DNA of 32,600 nucleotides from Bacillota bacterium. GTDB lineage: Bacteria > Bacillota > Clostridia > Christensenellales > UBA1242. Where the stretch lies: contig WQZR01000003.1 in assembly GCA_009780625.1 (NCBI GenBank), positions 1 through 32,600 of the forward strand, read 5' to 3'. The notes under the pieces were generated by a model. That model saw only the letters and a program-made list of their open reading frames with translations, ran no database searches and was not told the origin of the DNA. The position numbers were made by a program, and so were the translations under genes. Of the stretch, positions 7,139 to 13,819 are shown piece after piece; positions within the stretch are counted from its first letter, which is position 1, and each line of letters begins with the position of its first letter.

Positions 7139-7169
7139 AAAAAAACGCCTAATACTAGGCGTTTTTTTT
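7139..7169. terminator. Bidirectional terminator between ricT and greA
   Basis: ACGCCTA (7145-7151), loop ATAC, TAGGCGT (7156-7162), preceded by an A run and followed by eight T residues (7162-7169). It serves ricT on plus and probably greA on minus. Confidence 0.9.
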
Positions 7170-7185
7170 AGATATTTTATATCTT

Positions 7186-7641
7186 TTATTTAACGTCTAA
7201 TATTTTAACCTGATATTTGCCATTTGCTGTTGCAACAAAAGCGTCTTCGCCTTTTCTCTTGCCCCAAATAGCAGCACCGATTGGGCTTTCGTTAGAAATA
7301 ATTGTTTCGCCATTAGCTTCCAGAATTCCTCTAACTTCATATGTCATCTTTTCGTTTTCTTCAATATCGAGAATAGTAAAAATAGAGCCATAGCCGATTG
7401 TGCCGTCTGTTGCCTTTTTATATACTTTTGCCGTTCTGAGTAGTGCTTCTAGTTCAGCGATGTCTTTATCAAGGTTGTTGATGCTTTCTCTAGCTTCTTG
7501 ATATTCGCTGTTCTCAGATAAATCACCATGCTCTCTAGCTGTTCCCAGTTTTTTAGAGAGGTCTTCTCTGATTGGTCCTTTCATTTCTTTTAGTTTCTCT
7601 TGTTGCAGGTTGAAACCTTCCTGGCTTAGGTAAACTGTCAT
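7186..7641 (-). CDS. greA: Transcription elongation factor GreA
   Basis: 151 residues, a normal GreA length. The N-terminal coiled coil carries AREHGDLSENSEYQEA, the GreA signature with the acidic tip that enters the RNA polymerase secondary channel to stimulate transcript cleavage. The C-terminal FKBP-like domain shows ESPIGAAIWGKRKGEDAF. The start at 7641 is chosen because AAGGAG precedes it at normal spacing, and upstream in-frame codons lack this. Unlike many first genes in this window it has a leader of about 75 nt from its own promoter. All key residues are present. Confidence 0.95.
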   Translation of the reverse strand: MTVYLSQEGFNLQQEKLKEMKGPIREDLSKKLGTAREHGDLSENSEYQEARESINNLDKDIAELEALLRTAKVYKKATDGTIGYGSIFTILDIEENEKMTYEVRGILEANGETIISNESPIGAAIWGKRKGEDAFVATANGKYQVKILDVK

Positions 7642-7720
7642 GTATAACTCCTTTTCTGCCACTCAGTTTATATTTGTCGTCAAATAATAAAAAAAGTCCT
7701 TATTACTTGCTGACCCCATT

Positions 7721-7748
7721 ATTATAGTCTATATTTAAAATAAGTCAA
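7721..7748 (-). promoter_or_regulatory. Sigma-A-type promoter of greA
   Basis: On the minus strand TTGACT (7748-7743), 16-bp spacer, TATAAT (7726-7721). The predicted start near 7714 gives a leader of about 73 nt. Confidence 0.75.
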
Positions 7749-7806
7749 CTTATTTCGGGGCTGTCGTAATTTAGACTTTTTTTCTGAAACGAGACACAAG
7801 ATGTTG

Positions 7807-7815
7807 TGGTATTAT
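7807..7815 (+). promoter_or_regulatory. Extended -10 before the 91-residue gene
   Basis: TGG then TATTAT (7810-7815), ending 7 nt before the ATG at 7823. No Shine-Dalgarno sequence is present. Confidence 0.55.
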
Positions 7816-7822
7816 TATATAT

Positions 7823-8098
7823 ATGATTAAGCTATGGGTAAAGTTGCATAAAGGTGAAAGACTTGTGAAGAATATCATTCACAAATTTGAGTTGGAAGAC
7901 GGAACAGATTATATCAATGCCGACGATTTTTATAAACAAATTCAAAAGATTTGCGAGGGGCTAGACATTGCAACGCCTGTTGTTCTCTCTGCACATTTTA
8001 ACAACTTTCAACTTTTCAACTTCTGCGAGTTTAAAAAGACAGACTTTGTTGATGAATTTAAGTTCACCAAGATGGTTGTTAGTATAGCCAGGGAGTGA
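7823..8098 (+). CDS. Small conserved protein of unknown function
   Basis: 91 residues, soluble, with no signal or membrane segment. It opens with a strand (KLWVKLHKGERLVKN), has a helical middle around YKQIQKICEGLDIATP and then VVLSAHFNNFQLFNFCEF ... FVDEFKFTKMVVSIARE. The layout (a short strand, a 'C-x-x-LD-x-P-x-VL' turn, a 'F-x-x-F' helix and a closing 'DF-x-x-x-x-F-x-x-x-x-v-x' strand) recalls small hypothetical proteins seen in other Clostridia, but I cannot name a family. Its TGA stop forms the TGA of the extended -10 of tatD, so the two genes are tightly packed. A link to tRNA or DNA maintenance is possible from its neighbours but is not shown by the sequence. Confidence 0.6.
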   Translation: MIKLWVKLHKGERLVKNIIHKFELEDGTDYINADDFYKQIQKICEGLDIATPVVLSAHFNNFQLFNFCEFKKTDFVDEFKFTKMVVSIARE

Positions 8099-8104
8099 TA
8101 GAAT
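8076..8104 (+). promoter_or_regulatory. Leaderless-type promoter of tatD-rsmA
   Basis: TTGTTA (8076-8081), 17-bp spacer, TGA then TAGAAT (8099-8104). The -10 ends exactly 6 nt before the ATG at 8111. The promoter lies wholly within the end of the preceding gene. Confidence 0.65.
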
Positions 8105-8110
8105 AGACTT

Positions 8111-8992
8111 ATGTATATAGACACGCACACACACATTAGAGACCACAACTATACAGTGGAAGAACAAGAAGCAATTATTAAGTCGCTTAAAGACAGCGGC
8201 GTGAGTTTTATTATTGACATTGGAACGGCAATTGAAACAAGTCTAGAATCGATTGAACTGGCTAAAGCACATAAAACAGTTTATGCAACTGTTGGAATTC
8301 ACCCATATGAAATTGTTGAGGGAAGAAGAGAAACTTATGATATAGACGAGAATATTGCAAAGTTAGACGATATTATTAAAAAAGAAAAGAAACATATTGT
8401 TGCAATGGGTGAGATTGGGCTGGATTATCACTATCAAGACTATTCGAGAACAACGCAAATCGAACTTTTTATCAAGCAGTTGGAACTTGCAAAAAAGCAT
8501 GCACTGCCTTTGGTTATTCATCTGAGAAGCGTTGAAGACAACAGAAAGGAATCGAACATTGCAGTAAACCCAAATGAAAACAACGAAGATAATGCTTTCG
8601 CTGACTTTCTAGAAATTGTTAGAACCAGAAGAGAACTGTTTGACACAAAAATTCTTATGCACTGCTATGCAGGAAGTTTGGAATACACAAAAGAAGTTGT
8701 TAAAGAATTAAACCCATACTTCAGTTTTGGGGGAATAATCACGTTTAAAAAAGCAAGAGACAGCAAGGCAGAGATTATAAAAGAAATTGGCTTAAATCGC
8801 ATTATGGCTGAAACAGATTGCCCATATCTAACACCAGAGCCGATGCGTGGGAAATTTAAGAACGAGCCTAAATATGTTTCTTATGTATATAAACGAATTG
8901 CAGAAATATTTGAGTTAGACGAAGAAGTTGTGAAAACAAAAATTTTAGAAAACATAAACGATATGTTTAAATTGGACGGTAAACATGAGTAG
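8111..8992 (+). CDS. tatD: TatD-family metal-dependent DNase
   Basis: 293 residues. Metal ligands of the TIM-barrel hydrolase are visible: HTH at residues 6-8, GEIGLDYH with Glu101, His137 in VIHLR, His184 in LMHCY and Asp236 in ETDCPYLTPEPMRGK. TatD proteins are 3'-5' DNases or AP-site-processing nucleases of the cytoplasm, and the gene commonly sits just before rsmA in Firmicutes, as here. A hydrophilic insertion (about 141-162, rich in N, E and D) follows the His137 strand and makes the protein about 30 residues longer than usual. Its last codons overlap the rsmA start by 8 nt, so coupled translation is likely. All catalytic residues are kept. Confidence 0.95.
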   Translation: MYIDTHTHIRDHNYTVEEQEAIIKSLKDSGVSFIIDIGTAIETSLESIELAKAHKTVYATVGIHPYEIVEGRRETYDIDENIAKLDDIIKKEKKHIVAMGEIGLDYHYQDYSRTTQIELFIKQLELAKKHALPLVIHLRSVEDNRKESNIAVNPNENNEDNAFADFLEIVRTRRELFDTKILMHCYAGSLEYTKEVVKELNPYFSFGGIITFKKARDSKAEIIKEIGLNRIMAETDCPYLTPEPMRGKFKNEPKYVSYVYKRIAEIFELDEEVVKTKILENINDMFKLDGKHE

Positions 8993-9833
8993 AGTATATG
9001 AAGAGTTGAAAGAAGCAGGGTTTAGCTTCAAAAAGAAGTTTGGTCAAAACTTCATCACAGACAGAAATCTGCTTGAGGCAATTGCATCTGACGCAAACAT
9101 TTCAAGAGAAGACACTGTTTTGGAAATTGGCGTGGGGGCAGGAACTCTCACAGAAGTTCTTGCGGCGACTGCAAAGCATATTCTTGCGGTTGAAATTGAT
9201 GTTTTGCTTAATGGGTTTCTTTATAAAAAGTTTGAAGATGCTGAAAACGTTTTGCTTCTTTTCAGCGACATATTGGAAATAAAGAAAGAAGACTTACTTA
9301 CAATGCTAGCCCTAGAAAAGGGTGGGAAGTTTAAGGTTGTTGCAAATTTGCCATACTACATCACCACACCGATTATTTTTAAACTGATTGACGATTTTAT
9401 GGAAGAACTTGAAAGCATCACGGTGATGGTTCAAAAAGAAGTTGCAGAGCGAATTGTGGCTAAACCTGGCACAAAGGAATATGGAATCATTTCGGTTAAA
9501 CTAAACGCAGTTGCAAACACAAGAATTTCAAGAACGGTTTCAAGAAAGATGTTTAGGCCAGAGCCAAATGTGGACAGTGCGATGCTTGTTATTGAATTTG
9601 ACGAAGCAAAGAAAAAAGAGTTTGGAGATGTAACATTCGAACAGTTTAAAAAAGTTGTTAGCGGATGTTTTGGAATGAGAAGAAAAACACTTCACAACAA
9701 CTTGGTTTCTGCGCTTAAACTAGATAAGGTGAAGGCAAAAGAGATTATAACTAAATTAGGTTTTAGCGAAGACATTAGAGCAGAAAGGCTTACATATGAA
9801 GATTTCATTCGTCTAACCCGCGAAATATTTTAA
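8985..9833 (+). CDS. rsmA: 16S rRNA dimethyladenosine transferase RsmA/KsgA
   Basis: 282 residues, the usual length. The SAM-binding motifs run in order: KKKFGQNFITD (17-26), LEIGVGAGTLT (46-56), VEID (69-72) and the catalytic NLPYY (121-125), followed by VQKEVAERIVA and FRPEPNVDSAM. RsmA dimethylates two adjacent adenosines near the 3' end of 16S rRNA late in small-subunit assembly. The ATG at 8985 overlaps the end of tatD and no other start gives the canonical N-terminus. It belongs to the tatD operon. The order tatD, rsmA, then veg further on keeps the Bacillus tatD-rnmV-ksgA-yabG-veg neighbourhood without rnmV and yabG. Confidence 0.97.
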   Translation: MSRVYEELKEAGFSFKKKFGQNFITDRNLLEAIASDANISREDTVLEIGVGAGTLTEVLAATAKHILAVEIDVLLNGFLYKKFEDAENVLLLFSDILEIKKEDLLTMLALEKGGKFKVVANLPYYITTPIIFKLIDDFMEELESITVMVQKEVAERIVAKPGTKEYGIISVKLNAVANTRISRTVSRKMFRPEPNVDSAMLVIEFDEAKKKEFGDVTFEQFKKVVSGCFGMRRKTLHNNLVSALKLDKVKAKEIITKLGFSEDIRAERLTYEDFIRLTREIF

Positions 9834-9874
9834 TATATAACAAAGTAATATAAAAATTGGCAAACTCTTTGTTT

Positions 9875-9880
9875 TAGAAT
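9875..9880 (+). promoter_or_regulatory. -10 element of the 264-residue gene
   Basis: TAGAAT ends exactly 6 nt before the ATG at 9887. No Shine-Dalgarno sequence or convincing -35 is seen. Confidence 0.45.
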
Positions 9881-9886
9881 GGCAGC

Positions 9887-10681
9887 ATGGGCTATTCTAA
9901 GAAGATTGTTATTCTGAGTGATGTTTCTAATATCAAGAGTGAAAGAAAATGCTATCTGACTCTTGAGTCTATAGGAAGCGAACTTTTTGGGAGCGTTAAG
10001 TTTTTTAATTTTATTCAAGAAAAAGATTTAACACTTGGAATTATGGTGGACGGAGTTATGCTTTCAACCATTCTGCTTAGAAAAGAAACGAACATCTTTA
10101 CCCTAAATATTGAACTTGAAGTGAACAAAGATGTTTTTGCATTGCTTGCGTATGTGGAGAATGGCAAGGCAGAGCCTTGTTTTTTTGGAGGTGGCGGGAC
10201 TCATCAACCACCCTACAAAAAACTGACAAGCAAGGCGTTGGAGTTTAATGGAATTGGTGTTAGACCAAAAATTGATTCAGCTCTGTTTGAATATACAGAA
10301 AAAGAAATTGAAGAAACTGTTGACAAAGAAATGCAGAATGTAGGGGTCGCTGTCCTCAGCGACCCGCAACCTTTTTTCAACTTGGTAGAAGAAGAGATTG
10401 AAGAAATGTTTTTGACATATCCAAAAGAAACAATGCTTGAGAACTCTATTCCAAACAGTCGGTTTTGCAGAGTTAGTTATGGACGGGAAAATATGTTTTA
10501 TGCTCTTGGAATAATTTATGAAGACTTGGTTCCAGAATATATTTGTTATGCAGTTCCAGCAAAAAGCGAAGGAGAAAAACCAAAGGAGTTTGCAAAGTTT
10601 TGCCAATGGTTGCCAACAAAAGTTGGGGGCTTCTTTATGATGTTTCAGGATGCAAAAAGCGGAAAAAGCATCGTTTTTTAG
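9887..10681 (+). CDS. Protein of unknown function with in-frame palindrome
   Basis: 264 residues, soluble, with no signal peptide. I do not recognise the family. The first third alternates strands typical of a small beta domain (KIVILSDVSNI, CYLTLESIGSELFGSVKFF, LTLGIMVDGVMLSTILL). The last part (YGRENMFYALGIIYEDLVPEYICYAVPA ... FCQWLPTKVGGFFMMFQDAKSG) looks well conserved in character and may form a second domain. The acidic linker between them (about 127-174) holds an 11-codon segment, 10340-10372, encoded by a perfect GC-rich palindrome that reads VGVAVLSDPQP. It appears to be a repeat element inserted in frame. The gene follows rsmA in the place where Bacillus has yabG, but no protease motif of YabG is visible. 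Confidence 0.6.
   Translation: MGYSKKIVILSDVSNIKSERKCYLTLESIGSELFGSVKFFNFIQEKDLTLGIMVDGVMLSTILLRKETNIFTLNIELEVNKDVFALLAYVENGKAEPCFFGGGGTHQPPYKKLTSKALEFNGIGVRPKIDSALFEYTEKEIEETVDKEMQNVGVAVLSDPQPFFNLVEEEIEEMFLTYPKETMLENSIPNSRFCRVSYGRENMFYALGIIYEDLVPEYICYAVPAKSEGEKPKEFAKFCQWLPTKVGGFFMMFQDAKSGKSIVF
10340..10371 (+). repeat. GC-rich palindromic repeat element, copy 1
   Basis: Begins GTAGGGG. Arms GGGTCGCTG (10344-10352) and CAGCGACCC (10357-10365) pair perfectly around TCCT, and CGCAACC follows. It lies inside the coding region of the gene at 9887-10681, in frame. It aligns with the element at 29654-29685 read on the opposite strand. Confidence 0.8.
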
Positions 10682-10745
10682 TTGTTTAAATAAAGCTGGA
10701 AATGTGCTAAAATTAGTAGACAAAAAGGTTAAAAATCATTATACT

Positions 10746-10774
10746 TTGACATAACTCTTTTGTGTAGCTAAAAT
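10746..10774 (+). promoter_or_regulatory. Strong sigma-A promoter of the zinc-ribbon gene
   Basis: TTGACA (10746-10751), 17-bp spacer, TAAAAT (10769-10774). The predicted start is near 10781, giving a leader of about 28 nt with GGAGG before the ATG at 10809. Confidence 0.85.
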
Positions 10775-10808
10775 TGAAAAAATGCATAAATTAAATAGCG
10801 GAGGACAA

Positions 10809-11318
10809 ATGAAGTATATTCGTTGCCCAAGATGTGAACTTAACTATATTCAAAAGAAAGACAAGCTTTGCGGTGTTTGCAAAGGTGAACTTAAAATTTC
10901 AGGTGGAGAAGAATTCAACGAACTGGAGGCGGATTATGAAATCTGTCCTTTGTGTAAAATAAACTATATCACAACAGATGAGGACATGTGCGCAAGTTGT
11001 GCTAAGGAAAGAAGCATAGAACTTGAAAGTGACGACTTTATTGACAGAGAATGGAAAAAATATATCAACGACGAAGATGAAGACGAAGTTGTTAAAGAAA
11101 CAGAAAATCTGAGAGTTGCAGACTATCACGATGAAGAGGAAGAAGAGGAAGAAGACGAAGACGGAATCGACATCGGAGAACTTGCTCTTGATGATGAAGA
11201 CTTCGACGATGAAGCCGAAGGTGAACTAGACATTGAAGGTCTAGCTGATGACTTTGAAGATGAAGAATTTGAAGACGAAGAAGATGAGGACGAAGAAGAG
11301 GAAGAAGACGAAGAATAA
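10809..11318 (+). CDS. Double zinc-ribbon protein with acidic tail
   Basis: 169 residues. The N-terminal half has two similar zinc knuckles, CPRC...CGVC (C-x2-C-x12-C-x2-C) and CPLC...CASC with the same spacing, each followed by an acidic stretch. The C-terminal half (about 95-169) is almost wholly Asp and Glu with a few hydrophobic residues (IGELALDDEDFDDEAEGELD), like the delta subunit tail of RNA polymerase or other nucleic-acid mimics. This suggests a regulator that binds RNA, DNA or RNA polymerase, but no family is recognised. The start at 10809 has GGAGG 4 nt upstream. An ATG at 10782 falls at the predicted +1 and could give a longer leaderless form, which is less likely. Confidence 0.7.
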   Translation: MKYIRCPRCELNYIQKKDKLCGVCKGELKISGGEEFNELEADYEICPLCKINYITTDEDMCASCAKERSIELESDDFIDREWKKYINDEDEDEVVKETENLRVADYHDEEEEEEEDEDGIDIGELALDDEDFDDEAEGELDIEGLADDFEDEEFEDEEDEDEEEEEDEE

Positions 11319-11320
11319 AA

Positions 11321-11348
11321 AAATGCCCTAGCAATAGGGCGTTTTTTT
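11321..11348. terminator. Bidirectional terminator shared with the veg coding end
   Basis: GCCCTA (11325-11330), loop GCAA, TAGGGC (11335-11340), with A and T runs outside. It ends the zinc-ribbon transcript on plus. On minus it encodes the last codons and the TAG stop of veg. Confidence 0.85.
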
Positions 11349-11585
11349 GTTTATAACAACATTGCCACACAAAACATCTGTATAAGTTGCTGAGATGTTT
11401 TTTGGCTGTTCTTGCCCAGCGGTTTCCACGCTTAGAGTAAAGACCTGTGGGTAGGTTTCCTTTATTTGCCCAAAATAGGTTTCAATCTTTTTTCTGCCTT
11501 TGTTGATTTTGATTTTTATATCTTGCCCAACAAGTTCTTTAATCTTTTCGCGGACAACTTCGATGCTAGGTGGTTTTTGTTTCAT
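11328..11585 (-). CDS. veg: Veg protein
   Basis: 85 residues. REKIKELVGQDIKIKINKGRKKIETYFGQIKETYPQVFTLSVE and ATYTDVLCGNVVI follow the Veg family pattern (hxGxxhxhxxxxGRxxxxxxxGxhxxxYPxhFxh, then SYxDhLT). Veg is a small, strongly expressed Firmicutes protein reported to influence biofilm matrix gene expression and to be needed for normal spore outgrowth. Its molecular action is not settled. In B. subtilis it lies downstream of ksgA and yabG, matching the neighbourhood here. The -10-like TACTAT ends 6 nt before the ATG, with no Shine-Dalgarno sequence. The C-terminal KKTPYC and the TAG stop are encoded by the arm of a transcription terminator. Confidence 0.9.
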   Translation of the reverse strand: MKQKPPSIEVVREKIKELVGQDIKIKINKGRKKIETYFGQIKETYPQVFTLSVETAGQEQPKNISATYTDVLCGNVVINKKTPYC

Positions 11586-11591
11586 ATATAT

Positions 11592-11597
11592 ATAGTA
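11592..11597 (-). promoter_or_regulatory. -10-like element of veg
   Basis: TACTAT on the minus strand (11597-11592), ending exactly 6 nt before the ATG at 11585. It matches only four of six consensus bases and is supported mainly by the same spacing at other genes here. Confidence 0.4.
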
Positions 11598-11681
11598 TGC
11601 ACAAGAAGTTGTTTTTAAAACCTAGTTCTAAAATATGGGGAGTGTTAATAGAATAGAGCATAAAAAACTCTAGGAGGCACA

Positions 11682-13211
11682 ATGTTTAACATGTCGGGAG
11701 AAACGGTTCACAACATAAACAAGGTTATAAGACTGGCGTCTTCGCAAACCAAGGTTCTGGCTAGGCTTAGCGCAGAAGGGGTGGAAATAAAGCGAGTTCT
11801 TAAAGCAGGCGCAGTTTCGAAGGTTTTAACCCATGAAGTTTTGGAAGGCAGCATTATGGTTGGCGGACTGATTGAAAACTCGGTTATGTTTTTAGACAAA
11901 GACGGCATGGTTAGGCAAATGGAAGGGACTAGCGAATTTAATTTGAAAATTGACGATAGAGCGATTGATATTGAATGTGCTGTTGTTTTTTCTAAGGCTG
12001 TTGTTGTGAGCAGCGAATTTAGGCTGGAGAGTGATTCTGTTGTGTCTATTGAAATTGTTGTTGAAACAGAAATGTTTATAAACAAAAAGCACCAAATCAA
12101 AACAAATATTGTTTCAGACGACAAATGTTTTGTCAAAAGCGAAAAAACAGAAATTCCAACTGTAAGGGCGGTTTCTAGAAAAGAATCTAATTTAGAACTT
12201 ATTATAAAAACAAAGGAAGAGGCAAAACAAATTCTTGAGGTTTCAACAAAGGCCTTTATTAAGGACGTTGTGTTTAAAGGTGGAAACTTGTTTGCAATTG
12301 GGGAGATATATTCTAAAGTAAGCTTTTTGACAAACGATGAAACATCGGAACTTAAAACTGTGTATGACGAAGCAGAGTTTGAAGAAGAACTTATGAATCT
12401 AGAATCGGCACAGTTTGCTTCAGGAGACGCACAAGTTGAGGTTGTTTCAACTTCGGGAAGTGTTAGTGCTAGGGAGATTTCGATTAGAACAAATATAAGA
12501 ATTGATTATGTTGTTTTTGAAAACAAAGAACTTAACCTTGCGCTTGACGCATATTCGACTGCTGCAAATTTAAATTTAGGACTAGACACAACAGTTTTGG
12601 AGGTTCTAAGGTTTAGCCAAAACTTTAAAGATGAAATAAATTCCACAGTTACACTCAAAGTGAAGCCAGACCATAAGGCAAAAGTGAACTCTGTTATTGA
12701 AAAAAACATCACGGCAATCAATGCGTGGACAAAAGACAGGGAATGTTTTGTTGAGGGGTTGGCTAGCTTTTCGGTTATATACGACGAAATAACTCCAGAC
12801 ATGGAGCACAAAGAACTGACAAGTGTTGAAGTGGAGTTGCCTTTTTCGCTAAGTTTTAGGGAACCACAAGCAATTGAAGGCGACAAACTTAGAGTGAGTG
12901 TGAGTTTTAAAAGTACAGACATAAAACAACTTCGAGGAGAAGAGGCAGAAATCAGCAGTTATTTAAACTTCTTTGTTGGAGTGTATAGAACTGAAGAGCA
13001 TGTGCATCTTTCATCTGTAACTGTTGATGAAGCAGTTGAGCAGGAGCATATGGCATTGACTCTATATATTGCAACAGGCGGAGATGATTTGTGGGCAATT
13101 GCAAAAAAACTTAGAGTGGACCCGGCGATTGTTGTTTCGCAGAATCCAGAATGTGAGAGCGAAATAAAGACAGGACAACAGTTGACCATCTTTCGACAAA
13201 GAAACGTCTAG
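11682..13211 (+). CDS. sipL: SipL-like spore morphogenesis protein (DUF3794 plus LysM)
   Basis: 509 residues. Three repeated beta-rich DUF3794 units (roughly 20-145, 175-300 and 305-445) are followed by a LysM domain (about 455-507: LTLYIATGGDDLWAIAKKLRVDPAIVVSQNPECESEIKTGQQLTIF in outline). This is the layout of clostridial SipL, which binds SpoIVA and is needed to anchor the coat to the forespore membrane, the role of SpoVID in Bacillus. AGGAGG stands 4 nt before the ATG and a TAGAAT -10 (11649-11654) lies upstream, so this gene has an ordinary leader. It converges with spoIIR and the two stop codons share four bases. No defect is seen. Confidence 0.9.
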   Translation: MFNMSGETVHNINKVIRLASSQTKVLARLSAEGVEIKRVLKAGAVSKVLTHEVLEGSIMVGGLIENSVMFLDKDGMVRQMEGTSEFNLKIDDRAIDIECAVVFSKAVVVSSEFRLESDSVVSIEIVVETEMFINKKHQIKTNIVSDDKCFVKSEKTEIPTVRAVSRKESNLELIIKTKEEAKQILEVSTKAFIKDVVFKGGNLFAIGEIYSKVSFLTNDETSELKTVYDEAEFEEELMNLESAQFASGDAQVEVVSTSGSVSAREISIRTNIRIDYVVFENKELNLALDAYSTAANLNLGLDTTVLEVLRFSQNFKDEINSTVTLKVKPDHKAKVNSVIEKNITAINAWTKDRECFVEGLASFSVIYDEITPDMEHKELTSVEVELPFSLSFREPQAIEGDKLRVSVSFKSTDIKQLRGEEAEISSYLNFFVGVYRTEEHVHLSSVTVDEAVEQEHMALTLYIATGGDDLWAIAKKLRVDPAIVVSQNPECESEIKTGQQLTIFRQRNV

Positions 13212-13224
13212 GCGTTTCTTTTTA
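13198..13224. terminator. Terminator overlapping the ends of sipL and spoIIR
   Basis: AAAGAAACG (13198-13206) pairs with CGTTTCTTT (13213-13221) around TCTAGG. Both arms are coding, and the loop holds the stop codons of both converging genes. Confidence 0.85.
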
Positions 13225-13738
13225 TTAAATCCCACAAGATGCTTCTATACTCAACATTATCGCCAGTTCCGCCGGAGATGAAGCAAAGGGGCGGATAAAT
13301 CACGCACCACCAATTTTGGCCGTTTCCATTGCCGAGCGTGATGATTAGGGCATCATAAAACCCGTTTTCCAAAACTGTGCCGTTATAGCTTCTTGTTGGA
13401 AAATGCTCTTGAGATAGCCTTGCTGAAGCTCCATAACCAAAACCGTTTGCTCTAAGCACGGCTATTGAAATTTGCTCAATCATTTTGATGTTATTGTTTA
13501 TTATTTCTATTGCTTCTTTGGCTGAAGACGTGGCTTTGACTCTTGGCTCGATATAGGCAACAACTTCTTCCATGACAAGAAGTTTAACCACTTGGTCTTG
13601 TTGGCTGTCGGAATTTGCTCGAATATGAAACCTCAAAAAGCCTTCTGCCGTTTTTGGGTTTTGGTTGAAAAAACTTACTCCAAAGAACACCAAAGCAAGG
13701 CTGCAAATGACTGATGAAACTATTATCATTTTCTTCAT
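13208..13738 (-). CDS. spoIIR: Stage II sporulation protein R
   Basis: 176 residues from the ATG at 13738. A signal-anchor (about 4-22) precedes LRFHIRANSDSQQDQVVKLLVMEE, and the C-terminal half has FPTRSYNGTVLENGFYDALIITLGNGNGQNWWCVIYPPLCF, both diagnostic of SpoIIR. The protein is made in the forespore under sigma-F, secreted into the intermembrane space, and signals to SpoIIGA so that pro-sigma-E is processed in the mother cell. A start at 13801 (TTG) would add an unusual hydrophobic segment and is rejected. AATACT ends exactly 6 nt before the chosen ATG, and the adjoining GGCGTCAATA weakly resembles a sigma-F -10. No clear -35 is seen. Confidence 0.92.
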   Translation of the reverse strand: MKKMIIVSSVICSLALVFFGVSFFNQNPKTAEGFLRFHIRANSDSQQDQVVKLLVMEEVVAYIEPRVKATSSAKEAIEIINNNIKMIEQISIAVLRANGFGYGASARLSQEHFPTRSYNGTVLENGFYDALIITLGNGNGQNWWCVIYPPLCFISGGTGDNVEYRSILWDLIKRNA

Positions 13739-13808
13739 ATAAAGAGTATTGACGCCAGAGAAAAGAGACAAAAAAGAATTATGTAGAATAATAAAAAACA
13801 ATGTTGGT

Positions 13809-13814
13809 TATATT
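13809..13814 (+). promoter_or_regulatory. -10-like element of the ypeB-like gene
   Basis: TATATT ends 5 nt before the ATG at 13820. No Shine-Dalgarno sequence lies in the gap between the divergent spoIIR and ypeB-like genes. Confidence 0.4.
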
Positions 13815-13819
13815 TATTT

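Noticed and set aside
7670..7822. Riboswitch in the gap between greA and the 91-residue gene
   Set aside because: The greA leader is about 73 nt and has no conserved aptamer sequence or terminator-antiterminator pair.
10809..11010. Zinc knuckles as a third copy of the cysteine element
   Set aside because: Their spacing is C-x2-C-x12-C-x2-C, different from the C-x3-C-x4-C-x3-C element.
11092..11370. Leucine- and histidine-rich frame opposite the acidic tail
   Set aside because: It is the antisense of GAA/GAC/GAT repeats and shows no protein-like composition.
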